The translations under genes were made by a program, and so were the position numbers. From Entamoeba histolytica HM-1:IMSS (lineage: Eukaryota > Evosea > Mastigamoebida > Endamoebidae), in NCBI RefSeq assembly GCF_000208925.1, contig NW_001915027.1, forward strand, positions 15,099 through 36,157: DNA of 21,059 bases, given 5' to 3'. The notes beneath the pieces were generated by a model. It was not told where the DNA came from and did no database searches. It saw only the letters and a program-made list of their open reading frames with translations. Numbering within the stretch: the stretch's first letter is position 1; each line of letters begins with the position of its first letter. This document shows positions 1-8,066 of the stretch, piece by piece.

Positions 1-353
1 TATGTTTGTTCTACATCTTTTAATCGATAACATGGATATCCAATTAATTGTTGTGTTTTTATTGCTTCTTTCATACAAAGATATCCCATTTTACCAACAG
101 GATCTGTAGTATAAATACTACAATTTGGATTTTTATTTGCAATATAAGGTAATGCTCCCATATGTCTTAAGTCTGAATGACTAATTAAAACAATATCAAT
201 GTCTGAGATTGAATCATATTTCTCAATTATTTCACGTGTAAAATTACAATCTACTCCACAATCTAATAATATCTTCGTTGAATTAATTTCTAATAACGCT
301 GAAATTGGTGAAGTTTTTCCTCCATCAAACAATGATCGAGTTCTTATACTCAT
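1..353 (-). CDS. CPSF100-like cleavage/polyadenylation factor, N-terminal part (cut by window edge)
   Basis: An open minus-strand frame starts at ATG 353-351 and runs off the left edge after 117 codons. The protein has the opening of a metallo-beta-lactamase/beta-CASP fold: LLDCGVDCNF (residues 29-38), IDIVLISHSDLRHMGALPY (52-70), then a stretch ending DPVGKMGY that fits the CPSF2/CPSF100 family. The active-site motif of the nuclease CPSF73 is HxHxDH; here residues 59-64 read HSDLRH, so two metal ligands are replaced. That is typical of CPSF100, the inactive partner of CPSF73 in the nuclear complex that cuts pre-mRNA before polyadenylation. The start fits: the family begins within a few residues of such a site, and a T-rich (coding strand A-rich) leader precedes it. 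Family call is from recognised motifs; only the N-terminal part is visible. It could be another inactive beta-CASP paralogue such as an Integrator subunit, which I consider less likely. Confidence 0.82.
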   Translation of the reverse strand, partial: MSIRTRSLFDGGKTSPISALLEINSTKILLDCGVDCNFTREIIEKYDSISDIDIVLISHSDLRHMGALPYIANKNPNCSIYTTDPVGKMGYLCMKEAIKTQQLIGYPCYRLKDVEQT

Positions 354-383
354 TGTATTGTTAAATTCCTTTTTTTTTAATTC

Positions 384-403
384 TTTTATTTTATTTTATT
401 TTA
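384..403. repeat. TTTTA pentanucleotide microsatellite
   Basis: Four TTTTA units (A at 388, 393, 398, 403) sit about 30 bp upstream of the CPSF100-like start codon, inside a longer poly-T/poly-A stretch (371-424). On the coding strand this is an A-rich leader. No function can be read from it. Confidence 0.7.
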
Positions 404-424
404 TTTTTTCTTTTTTTCTTTTTT

Positions 425-1208
425 GATTTGAACAATTTCATTTTTATATTTTACTTTTTTTTACTCTTAAAAATAATTTCTTCTTATTATCACAATCACT
501 ACTTTAATGTTTTTTAAATAATAACGTGTTGTACTATAACTGGTACTTCTTTTATTTTTATTCCATTATTTTTGATAACTAATATCAAATATAAAATCAA
601 TGAATAAATAAATGAATATTTTACTATTAGAATATATTTAAATTATTCTTTTTATACTATTCAAGTGAGTAAATAAAAATAAATTCATTATTCAATACTT
701 ATTTGATAATTATCTTAAAAATTAGTTATTTTATTTTAACATAAAAGTAACAAAAAACATAATATCTCTATAATGTATAATTATAGTGTTTATTGTACCC
801 ATTTAATAAAAATTTAAGGTAATACCATTTTTGTTTTAAGGAGTTTAATCGAATTATAACGTTATTATTCAATCTTTATTTAAATACATTATTGAATCAT
901 TTTAAATTAGTGATAAAGGTTTAAGTTCAAAAAAAGGAAAAAAAAAAGAATCAACAACAATGATATTAAAGAATTTAAAAGATATTAATTACAAATAATA
1001 ATATTTATTTTAATTGTTTAATACTTTAAAGAAGAACCTTTTTTTTTAAATAATGAACAAGAAGATTAGAGAATAGTTATTAGAGGGAATAAAATTAGTA
1101 CAATTATGAGGTATAGACTTTACTTCCACTCTAACTTTTAATATTTTTGTACTGTTTGTTGTTAGTTTAAAATAAAAAAAATTGTTTCTTTAAATAAAAG
1201 AAAAACAA
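425..1208. other. Intergenic AT-rich stretch between two divergent genes
   Basis: This interval separates the minus-strand CPSF100-like gene from the plus-strand riboflavin kinase, so it should hold both promoters. Apart from the elements just before 1241 I see no coding frame, RNA gene or repeat; it is homopolymer-rich A/T. Confidence 0.6.
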
Positions 1209-1210
1209 AT

Positions 1211-1240
1211 GAACTAAAAATATTTTTAAAATACACTATA
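1211..1240 (+). promoter_or_regulatory. Entamoeba-type core promoter of the riboflavin kinase gene
   Basis: Directly before the start codon lie GAACT (1211-1215, within AATGAACTAA), a TATA-like TATTTTTAAA (1221-1230), and an A-rich initiator-like stretch ending in the ATG at 1241. Entamoeba promoters combine TATA (GTATTTAAA), a GAAC element of variable position and an initiator close to the ATG, with very short 5' UTRs. The order and spacing here fit; transcription probably starts within ~10 nt of the ATG. Confidence 0.6.
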
Positions 1241-1636
1241 ATGCAAACAACAATTAAAGGGAATGTTGTCAAAGGATTTCAAAGAGGAAGAACTATAGGA
1301 TACCCTACAGCAAATATTAATCCAACAATTGAATTAGAACAAGGAGTTTATTATGGACAAGTTAAATTAATGGGAAAAGTTTATCATGCAGCAATTTCAG
1401 TTGGAAAAAATCCAACATTTTGTTTAAAAAATATTGTTGTAGAAGTTCATATTTTTGAACAATTTAAAGACGAATTTTATGGAGAAGAAATTGAAGTAAA
1501 AATAATGAAATTTTTAAGAGGAATGAAAAAAGTAAATGGAATTGATGAATTAAAGAAAATGATTAGTAATGATTGTAATATTATTGAAAATGAAATAATT
1601 CCAAATACCCCATTAATTAATATAACTGACTTTTAA
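1241..1636 (+). CDS. Riboflavin kinase (flavokinase), monofunctional
   Basis: A 131-residue protein matching the riboflavin kinase domain over its whole length. The enzyme transfers phosphate from ATP to riboflavin, giving FMN in the cytosol. Visible family motifs: the flavokinase signature GRTIGYPTANI (16-26, with the Thr-Asn pair that helps bind Mg-nucleotide), GVYYG (35-39), SVGKNPTF (53-60), VEVHIF (67-72, whose Glu68 is at the expected catalytic-base position), FYGEEI (79-84), then LRGMKK and an IDELK helix near the C-terminus. There is no FAD synthetase (nucleotidyltransferase) domain, so this is the eukaryotic stand-alone form, slightly shorter than the usual ~150 residues. The start is supported by a promoter immediately upstream and by the G-x-V opening strand. 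No intron is needed. It is divergent from the CPSF100-like gene and has no obvious functional link to it. Confidence 0.93.
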   Translation: MQTTIKGNVVKGFQRGRTIGYPTANINPTIELEQGVYYGQVKLMGKVYHAAISVGKNPTFCLKNIVVEVHIFEQFKDEFYGEEIEVKIMKFLRGMKKVNGIDELKKMISNDCNIIENEIIPNTPLINITDF

Positions 1637-1851
1637 ATAGATTTATAAAATTAATTTATTTTAGTTTTTCAATATTTATATTTTTCAATTACGTTTTATT
1701 AATATATTGATGCATCTTTTGGTTTTAAATTTGTTGTATTATTTATGTATTGAAGTTTAATGAATTATTTAAATTAAAATGACTAAATAATAAATTGAAT
1801 AAGTAATATAAAAATGATAATAAACAAGTTATTCAATAAAGATTAATTATA
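1637..1851. other. Short AT-rich spacer between riboflavin kinase and SINE
   Basis: Contains the kinase 3' end: TTAATTTATTTTAG follows the stop within 30 bp and could be part of the AT-rich 3' processing signal. Nothing else is recognisable before the target-site duplication at 1852. Confidence 0.5.
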
Positions 1852-1870
1852 ATAATTGGTAATTGAAAAA
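1852..1870. repeat. Target-site duplication, left copy (SINE at 1871)
   Basis: ATAATTGGTAATTGAAAAA here is repeated exactly, 19 of 19, at 2453-2471, immediately bounding the SINE. The bases next to the two copies differ (a/t on one side, g/c on the other), so the match ends cleanly, as a target-site duplication should. Confidence 0.93.
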
Positions 1871-1923
1871 GAAAAGAAAAAGTAATTAATTAAGTATTAA
1901 TAGAATTTTCATCTATTCTTCCT

Positions 1924-1955
1924 AGCTCAGGGGAGACTAATCCCATCCCTGAGCT
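1924..1955 (-). other. Hairpin near the 3' end of the SINE
   Basis: AGCTCAGGG (1924-1932) and CCCTGAGCT (1947-1955) are perfect inverted repeats with a 14-base loop. In SINE RNA this puts a 9-bp stem close to the 3' tail, where a LINE reverse transcriptase could recognise it. The copy at 17603 has lost the pairing, while the loop-side GGGAGACTAA is kept in both SINEs and in the LINE 3' end at 6330-6339. Confidence 0.6.
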
Positions 1956-2179
1956 TATTAAAAAAGAGTAATCTCTTTGTTGAACCTATTCTTTATGTTT
2001 TTCTTGCAAAATGAGGAAAGCACTTCTTTGCTTTATTTCTTCCTATTAAGGTTTTTCAAACTTCTTCTGCTTATTTCTTCTTTTTAAGCCTTTGTTTGTT
2101 TTCTGCCTTAATTTTAAGGAATTTCATTTTTCTTATTTTATGAATGGGAGAAGAGACTATTTCATTCCTACTATATTAC

Positions 2180-2255
2180 TTTGACTAATCTTCTTTTTAG
2201 TCTTGCTTTGACTAATCTTCTTTTTAGTCTTGCTTTGACTAATCTTCTTTTAGTC
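2180..2255. repeat. Three tandem 27-bp units inside the SINE
   Basis: Units begin at 2180, 2207 and 2234, each opening TTTGACTAATCTTC and ending in TTTTAGTC(TTGC). The first two are identical over 27 bp; the third is one T shorter and ends early. The sister SINE at 17603 has about one diverged unit (near 17925). Confidence 0.9.
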
Positions 2256-2279
2256 ATACCCACACTTCAGTAGATTCTT

Positions 2280-2333
2280 ATATTACATCCATGTAATATT
2301 CTACTGTATTCTCTTGCTGCACCCTTTGCAGCA
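2280..2333. other. Two adjacent short inverted repeats inside the SINE
   Basis: TATTACAT-CC-ATGTAATA (about 2280-2297) and TGCTGCA-CCCT-TTGCAGCA (about 2315-2333) are near-perfect hairpins. In the sister SINE the first stem persists as TATTAC...GTAATA with a changed loop, which hints at selected RNA structure. Confidence 0.5.
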
Positions 2334-2452
2334 TTCCCTAATACATTCCTAATTCAAAGGCACCGTCATAACCAGATAATAACTGGGAGAGTCGAAGTAT
2401 GAATTTGTACTAGGGTTTGTGTGTGGTGTTTCAGACGTGCCACCTTCGATCT

Positions 2453-2471
2453 ATAATTGGTAATTGAAAAA
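2453..2471. repeat. Target-site duplication, right copy (SINE at 1871)
   Basis: Exact 19-bp copy of 1852-1870, directly after the SINE 5' end at 2452. Confidence 0.93.
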
Positions 2472-3470
2472 CAAATAGAAGTAATAAAAAACATTTTTAA
2501 CTTAAAAAAAATAAAGAAAAAGAATATTGTTTTGACTAATATTTATGAAAGATAAATTGATTAGATATTTCAGTACATTAAATCATCAAATAATTAATAA
2601 ATAAATATGAAAAAAATACTACTAAACAAGAAAGTAATCATTATTATATACAAAACATAGAAATTACTTTATACTATTTTTCATTACTCAAAAGAAAAAT
2701 GTAAAAGAAATTATTTGTTTATTTTTACAATAAAGAATTTATTAATTCATTAAATTAATATTATTTCATAAGCAGGGTTTTTTTAAATGAGAATTTATTG
2801 ACAGACAAAATTTAAATTAAGTTAAGAATATATAAATATTATTAAATAAGTTTTTATCAAATAAATTTTTAAATATCTTTTAAGTATAACAAATAATATT
2901 TTAATTGAATAGTTTATATTTAACAATTATTAGTTAATTTGTCTCAAATAAGTAAATATAAAATTATTGTATTGAATTAAACGAAAAATTACTGAATTAT
3001 GTTTCAGTAGATATTGATTTTTCTACTTTATGTTGCTGAAGTGAGATTATTTATTGTCTTTGACTCTTTTTCAAGTTTTATTCATGATGTACTTCTATAT
3101 CTCTATATTTTCCTCTAAAGTCAAAATCATTGTATTTAATTAATAAATATTATAAAATAAATCAAAATGAATGTTTATTCTAATAAATATATTTTTATTA
3201 ATATTCTTTATTAAATATTGTAAAATTATTCGTTTTTAATGTAAATTGAAAGAATTTTTGTTGACACAATTCAATCTTTTTCAATGAGAATTAATTATGT
3301 TATTTATTTTCTTTTTATTTTCCTGTTATTTACAAATAATTGAATTTAAGAATAATTCTATTTTTATTATATAACAAACCCTTACATTTTACTTTGAATT
3401 AATTATTTTATTATTATATTTTTTATCATTTTAAATATATTTCGATTCATTTATTTTACCAAAATTAACA
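2472..3470. other. AT-rich intergenic stretch without recognisable genes
   Basis: About 1 kb of A/T-rich sequence with stops in all frames. I see no ORF relic, RNA gene or repeat family here. It lies between the SINE and the promoter of the poly(A)-binding protein gene. Confidence 0.55.
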
Positions 3471-3478
3471 AAATGCCT

Positions 3479-3530
3479 TATTTAAAGAATAACAGAAAAT
3501 AGAACTTGAAAAAAAGAGAACTATAAAAAG
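3479..3530 (+). promoter_or_regulatory. Core promoter of the poly(A)-binding protein gene
   Basis: TATTTAAAG at 3479-3487 is a close match to the Entamoeba TATA consensus. Two GAAC elements follow (GAACTT at 3502, GAACTA at 3519), the second leading into CTATAAAAAG (3521-3530). With start sites usually ~30 bp after TATA, transcription should begin near 3510-3525, about 110 nt before the ATG at 3631, which is long for Entamoeba. Confidence 0.55.
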
Positions 3531-3577
3531 AAAAAAAAGAAAAAGTAAAAAAAAGAGAGAAAAAAAAGAAAAGATAA
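3525..3577 (+). promoter_or_regulatory. A-rich purine tract in the PABP leader (possible autoregulatory element)
   Basis: Nearly pure A with scattered G, with runs of up to eight A and a single T in 3525-3575. Animal PABPC1 mRNAs carry an A-rich sequence in the 5' UTR that PABP itself binds to repress translation. The placement here, between likely transcription start and start codon of a PABP gene, invites the same reading. This is inference; A-rich stretches are common in this genome. Confidence 0.45.
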
Positions 3578-3597
3578 CCCTCCACTTAAACCCTAAA

Positions 3598-3606
3598 ATG
3601 ACCTAA
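3598..3606 (+). promoter_or_regulatory. Minimal upstream ORF (Met-Thr-stop) in the PABP leader
   Basis: ATGACCTAA lies 24 nt before the main ATG at 3631 and in the same frame; its TAA at 3604-3606 closes the frame. If the transcript starts near 3515 this uORF is included and could lower or gate translation of PABP. Confidence 0.45.
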
Positions 3607-3630
3607 AAAAAACATTCTCCCCAACCTGGT

Positions 3631-5175
3631 ATGACCACTGCTCAAAGTAATTTTTCAGACTTTGCTGAAAACAAAACTATTTTTGTTAGTGGATTATCAC
3701 TTAATGTTACAGAGTCAGTCTTATATGGAACAGTTTTAAAAGAATTCCCAAACCAGGTTTTAAATGTCCATATTAATAAAGATAATTCACATGATACTTC
3801 TATTGCTTATATCAATATGAACACACATGATTCTGCTGCACAAGCTATTAGTAAATTAAATGGAACTATAATTGAAGGAAGAAAAGTTAATATGTTCTGG
3901 TCACTTAGAGATTATAAGCTTAGAACACAATCAGAAACTAATTTATATGTTAAAGGAATTAAGAAAGAAATTGGACAACAAAAAATGCAAGAAGTATTTG
4001 ATAAGTATGGAAATACTTTATCAGTTAAATTAAGTACTAATGAAAAGAATGAATCAAATGGATTTGGATATGTTAAATATTGTACTGTTGATGAATGTAA
4101 AAAGGTTATTGCTGCTAAAGAAGAAATTAGTAAAGAAATTGGAGAAGCATCATTTGATATTGTTAAATTTGAAAAACAAAATAAGAGCCTTAAAACAAAT
4201 ATTTATATTGGAAATATTGATGCTACTGTTACTGAAGAACAATTCCTTAAATATTTTGAAACATTTGGTCCAATTAGAAAAGACGCTAGTGGTAAATTAG
4301 CATATAAAATTGTTCTTGATCAAGCTCACCAAAAGAATAAAGGATTTGTTAATTATGAAAATGTTGAAGACGCTCAAAAAGCTATTAGTTCTCCAAAAAC
4401 AGGAGTTCTTGGATCAGGAGAAATTCTTATTGATTATTATAAGTCTAAAGAAGAAAGAAAAAAAGAATGGAGAAATGCTTTATTTGAAATCAAGAATAAT
4501 GTTGCTGGAAGATATAAAGATTTTAATTTGTATATCAATACTGGAAAGAATCATACCACTAGTGATGCTGAGATTAGGGAGAAGCTCGGTTCTTGTGGTG
4601 AAATTTACAGTTTACAAGTTAAGTATTATAATAAACAACCAACTGAAGTTGCTTATTGTTGTTTCAAAGATGCTCAAGGTGCTCAAAATGCTTTAGCTAA
4701 AGCTAGTGAATTAGGATGGACTATTAATAAATTCATGACCAAACAAGAGAAGTTCATTTCTCAAAATATGTATGCACAAACTGCATATCCAATTAACTTC
4801 TTTAACTTCTTTCAAATGTTCAATCCAAATGTTATTGTTCCACAACATCCACAAAATCAAAACAAAGAAAAAGATCATCGTAAGAAGTCTACAAGAGAAG
4901 AATCAAGAAAACCAAAACCAATTGCTGAAAAACAACCTAAAGTTGAAAAAGCACCAATTATTAATGAGGATATGAAGAATGAACTTGGTGATCAACTTTA
5001 TGATTATATCTTAAGTCTTGGACTTTATGATGAAGACCTTACTGGTAGAATTACTGGTGTTCTTCTTGAGTCTATTGAATATGCTGATCTTAAGAAGAAG
5101 ATTGATACTAAATCTCCAGAATTGACTGTCATCATTAAAGAAATCGTTGAAAATTTGAAGAAGATTCAAAATTAA
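3631..5175 (+). CDS. Poly(A)-binding protein, four RRMs and C-terminal MLLE domain
   Basis: A 514-residue protein with the architecture of cytoplasmic poly(A)-binding protein, which coats mRNA tails and links them to translation initiation and decay. RRM1 (about 16-92): RNP2 TIFVSGL, RNP1 TSIAYINM. RRM2 (104-180): NLYVKGI and NGFGYVKY. RRM3 (190-270): NIYIGNI and a shortened RNP1, NKGFVNYE. RRM4 (299-372): NLYINTG and a poorly conserved RNP1 near AYCCFKD. A short P/Q/K-rich linker (about 375-445) leads to an MLLE/PABC domain (446-510) with RITGVLLE at 473-480, where the family has KITGMLLE. The linker is shorter than in animal PABPs. Codon use is more biased than in neighbouring sequence (AAG, CTT, GCT near the end), fitting high expression. 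The start is fixed by an in-frame stop at 3604. There is no intron. Paralogues may exist, so no symbol is given. Confidence 0.95.
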   Translation: MTTAQSNFSDFAENKTIFVSGLSLNVTESVLYGTVLKEFPNQVLNVHINKDNSHDTSIAYINMNTHDSAAQAISKLNGTIIEGRKVNMFWSLRDYKLRTQSETNLYVKGIKKEIGQQKMQEVFDKYGNTLSVKLSTNEKNESNGFGYVKYCTVDECKKVIAAKEEISKEIGEASFDIVKFEKQNKSLKTNIYIGNIDATVTEEQFLKYFETFGPIRKDASGKLAYKIVLDQAHQKNKGFVNYENVEDAQKAISSPKTGVLGSGEILIDYYKSKEERKKEWRNALFEIKNNVAGRYKDFNLYINTGKNHTTSDAEIREKLGSCGEIYSLQVKYYNKQPTEVAYCCFKDAQGAQNALAKASELGWTINKFMTKQEKFISQNMYAQTAYPINFFNFFQMFNPNVIVPQHPQNQNKEKDHRKKSTREESRKPKPIAEKQPKVEKAPIINEDMKNELGDQLYDYILSLGLYDEDLTGRITGVLLESIEYADLKKKIDTKSPELTVIIKEIVENLKKIQN

Positions 5176-6309
5176 TGAAGAGAAGCAATAAGACTAGTAG
5201 TTCGTTCTTTTATTTTTATTGTTTTATTTTTTTTATTTTAAAAAGTCTTTTTAAAATAAGGAAGTGATATTATTTACTAATTGTTTTTATAAATTAACTT
5301 TGTATTTATTTCTTTTGAATATTTTTAATAGAACAAACTCTTTCAGATAATAAAATATTAAATAATTTAAATTTATTTGGTTATTGTATTTATTAATTTA
5401 GAATTAATATTTTTTATATAATACTATAATATATATTTATTTAATTAATTGTATTTTATTTATTAGTATTTCATTTGTTTAAAATATTCTTCTGTTAATT
5501 ATTTATAAATTAGTATATTATTATGGTTTTGGTTTAATTTAATATATCAAGTTAACTAAACCCTTTTTATTTCATATTGTTCAATGGCTAATTAATTCTT
5601 CCTTTTTGACTGTGCAAATTTAATGTCTAACATTATTTTGTTACTTGTTTTTATAAACATAAAACATACCCTTCTTATTTATTTTATTGTTGTTTAAAAC
5701 TTATTGAAATTTTATTCTTTTCCTATACTTATTCTATTCTTTATAAATCTTATTCTATGAATTGAGTTTAGTGTCAATATACATGTTTTGTTAGTTTGTT
5801 ACATTTATTATTGACAATCTCTTTTTATACTTCTTGTTCTTTGTTATTTATATCCTTCTTTATTTATTACTCTCTTTCTTACTCTAAACAGATATTTTTT
5901 ATAATTTCTTTTTTTCTGTTCTAATTTACTTTTGTTATTCTTTTTATGGTTTTAATTTGTTTATTTCTCTTTTTTTCCTTTCTCCTAACACTGTTTTGCA
6001 CGTTCACTTTGCTTCATCTAAGTGTTTCTTCTTTAAGATGTATTTATTCGTGTTGATTTTATCTTTTTTATAATGCTTTAAATCAACTGGTTAATTTCTT
6101 TTGACAAATATAAAATAGATTCTTATTATTAAAAAAATGATATTGTGTAAGAAAAATTGATATTGCTTGAATTTATTTTTTATCTCAATGAACTTTTTTG
6201 GTTTTATTTCTTTCATTTGTTAGTGAAATAAACTTTAAAAAAGAAGCATTACAAGAAACACCACAAAAAATATAAAATCAAAAGCAATTTATGAAATACT
6301 AATTGAACT
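5176..6309. other. T-rich intergenic region downstream of PABP
   Basis: After the PABP stop come T-rich blocks (5210-5245) that could take part in 3' end formation, then about 1 kb of T-rich sequence with no supported ORF on either strand. A small LINE or SINE remnant cannot be excluded, but I recognise none until the LINE 3' end near 6310. Confidence 0.5.
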
Positions 6310-6384
6310 AGACTCTATTCTTCCTGACTCGGGGGAGACTAACTAATTCTATATGTATTTTTCAAACATCTTTAAAGAGTATAT

Positions 6385-7080
6385 TTAGCTGTGATAAAAG
6401 CAGTATTCCATGACGTTAATCATGTTTTTTATGACAAAGTTTTTAATTTCTTTCTCGATGTCAATGTCAATTTTTAATTCTTTAATTAATTTAATACTTG
6501 AGTTATTCACTATTCTATTGATTGAGATTACTACTGGTATTATTTTGACATCTTTTAACTTTTCTATTTTCATTAGCCTATTCTTTAATTCATTATACTT
6601 ATTTCTTTTCTTCATTTACACTCCATTAATATTGTGATATTCAACAATCGTCATATCAAATAATAGACCAGTTTTGTTCTTTTTATCTAATACATATATG
6701 TCTGGTCTTTTGTGGTATTGTCCATCACTTTTAGACATTATTTGTTTGTTCCATATCATTGTGATGTCTTTATATTGGAACACTGTTTCATATGGAGGTT
6801 TTTTATATTGTTTATTTCCAGTGTATTTTCTTATTAATCCCTCCCATATTATTATGCCTATATTGTCATGTTTTTCCATTTGTGATTTATTATGATAAAT
6901 ACAAGATAGTAGGATGTGTTCTACTGTAGCTATCTTGTCTTTACAAAGTGTTGAGTATTTCAATCTTTCATTTTTCATTATTTTTGCTTTTCTATACTCA
7001 CAAAATATTGCTCCATCTTGCATTTTAGTTAATTGTAGAAATGCATTTTTCTTAATATTGAATGACTTCCATGCTTTCAC
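6385..7080 (-). pseudogene. LINE copy A ORF2, restriction-like endonuclease domain and C-terminus
   Basis: One frame with a single TAA (6618-6616). The zinc-knuckle region reads STLC-x8-H-x4-C (CKDKIATVEHILLSC), where the first Cys of the usual CCHC motif is Ser. The endonuclease motif is present as RPD-x14-D (RPDIYVLDK ... GLLFDMTI, near 6708-6640), the PD...D active site of R2-type endonucleases that nick the target DNA. After the stop the frame continues with IIPVVISINRIV, a segment typical of the C-terminus of these ORF2 proteins. The domain is therefore almost whole, although the reverse transcriptase upstream is not. Confidence 0.88.
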
Positions 7081-7199
7081 TGTAGTAGTTTTATCTACTC
7101 ATTTTGACTCAAACCATCTTCTAAAATATCTACTTATTTGATGACATTTCCATTTTTTGATGTATTTATCAATAACATCTTTATTGATTATTCCCATTT

Positions 7200-8066
7200 C
7201 TTCACTACTTTCTGTCATTATTCTCATTTAATCCATATATAATGTGTGATTTGCTTTTGGAATTTCTCTTCGATGAATTGAGAAATTACATTCATCTGTA
7301 TGATGAAGAGTAAAGGGGATAAGGAATCACTTGTAAAATTCATCTATTTAATTTAATACATCATGGATATTCATTAAATTTATAACTGATGAATATCTTC
7401 AATCTAGTCATCATACTTTCAATAATGTCAATGATGACACACTCATAATTAAAAGATTTTAATGTTTCAATTACCCATTCGTGTTTACTGTGTCATATGT
7501 TTTCTTAATGTCATAATATGACTCCACATATTTTGGGTATTTCTCTTCTTTTTGCTGCTTTAACATATAACTATTAATTGTTCATTCTTTAGCAGCTAAA
7601 GATTGCAATTTACATCCCAATTGATTATTACTAATTTTAAATGATTCACAATTCATGTTAAGTCTTCTGTGAATCTTTTCTTTTAATATGGAAGTAAATA
7701 CTTTCATAATTACATTTGTACACATGATAGGACAATAATTAGTGACTTCATTCATATCACTTTGTGGATTAATAAAGTTCTTCCACTTATCATGTCTAAT
7801 GGGATGTTTTCAGGGAAGTTTAACCATTCATTGAAGATATTGAGAATGGCTTCTCTTGATGATGACATCCTTTTCCAATAATACCCATATATAGTGTCTA
7901 TTCCTGGTGTTTTCCAGTTACTTATTTTCATTATACTTAAATTTAATTCATTTATTGTTATTATGACACTATCATAATTTCTATATCTTTTATTCCATGA
8001 GGTGATTTGTTTTATTTTCCAATTTTCTTTATTTAATATCACCTGTGTTTCATATAACGATTTCAA
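7200..8066 (-). pseudogene. LINE copy A ORF2, reverse transcriptase domain (broken)
   Basis: Readable pieces in order: NWKTPGIDTIYGYYWKRM (entry to the RT fingers), GRTLLIHK, then after a frameshift a segment with CPIMCTNVIMKVFTS, motif A YYDIKKTYDTVN with its catalytic Asp (codon 7512-7510), motif B as DSLSPLLFIIQMN (near 7310-7270), and motif C near 7240-7220. Motif C is damaged: TATATGGAT is followed directly by TAA, as if 4 nt of a YMDDLK box were lost, removing the second Asp and shifting the frame. The pieces fall in different frames, so the copy cannot make reverse transcriptase. Confidence 0.85.

Larger units (their letters stand above)
1871..2452 (-). mobile_element. SINE, family with 27-bp internal repeats (EhSINE1-like)
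   Basis: A non-coding ~582-bp element bounded by a perfect 19-bp TSD and alignable with a second copy at 17603-18192. It lies in minus orientation: its 5' head (2345-2452) carries box A-like TGGCACGTCTG (2442-2432) and box B-like CTTCGACTC (2397-2389), and its 3' tail (1871-1960) resembles the 3' end of the minus-strand LINE at 6310. Size and the block of 27-bp internal repeats match what is known of EhSINE1 of Entamoeba, about 550 bp with variable numbers of 26-27 bp repeats. It encodes no protein and depends on LINE proteins for retrotransposition. The clean TSD suggests a fairly recent insertion. The name is from recalled family traits, not a database match. Confidence 0.9.

Noticed and set aside
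354..1240. tRNA or other small RNA gene in the divergent intergenic region
   Set aside because: No box A/box B pair or cloverleaf-like pairing could be found; sequence is homopolymer-rich.
2180..2255. CRISPR-like array
   Set aside because: The 27-bp units are directly abutting with no unique spacers, inside a eukaryotic SINE.
4040..4975. Three additional plus-strand ORFs inside the PABP gene
   Set aside because: Lys/Leu/Ile-rich shadow frames within a clearly coding sequence with RRM and MLLE domains.
7200..8066. Bacterial retron or group II intron reverse transcriptase
   Set aside because: The RT is followed by a CCHC knuckle and a PD-x14-D endonuclease, and preceded by a coiled-coil ORF1, which is the layout of Entamoeba LINEs.
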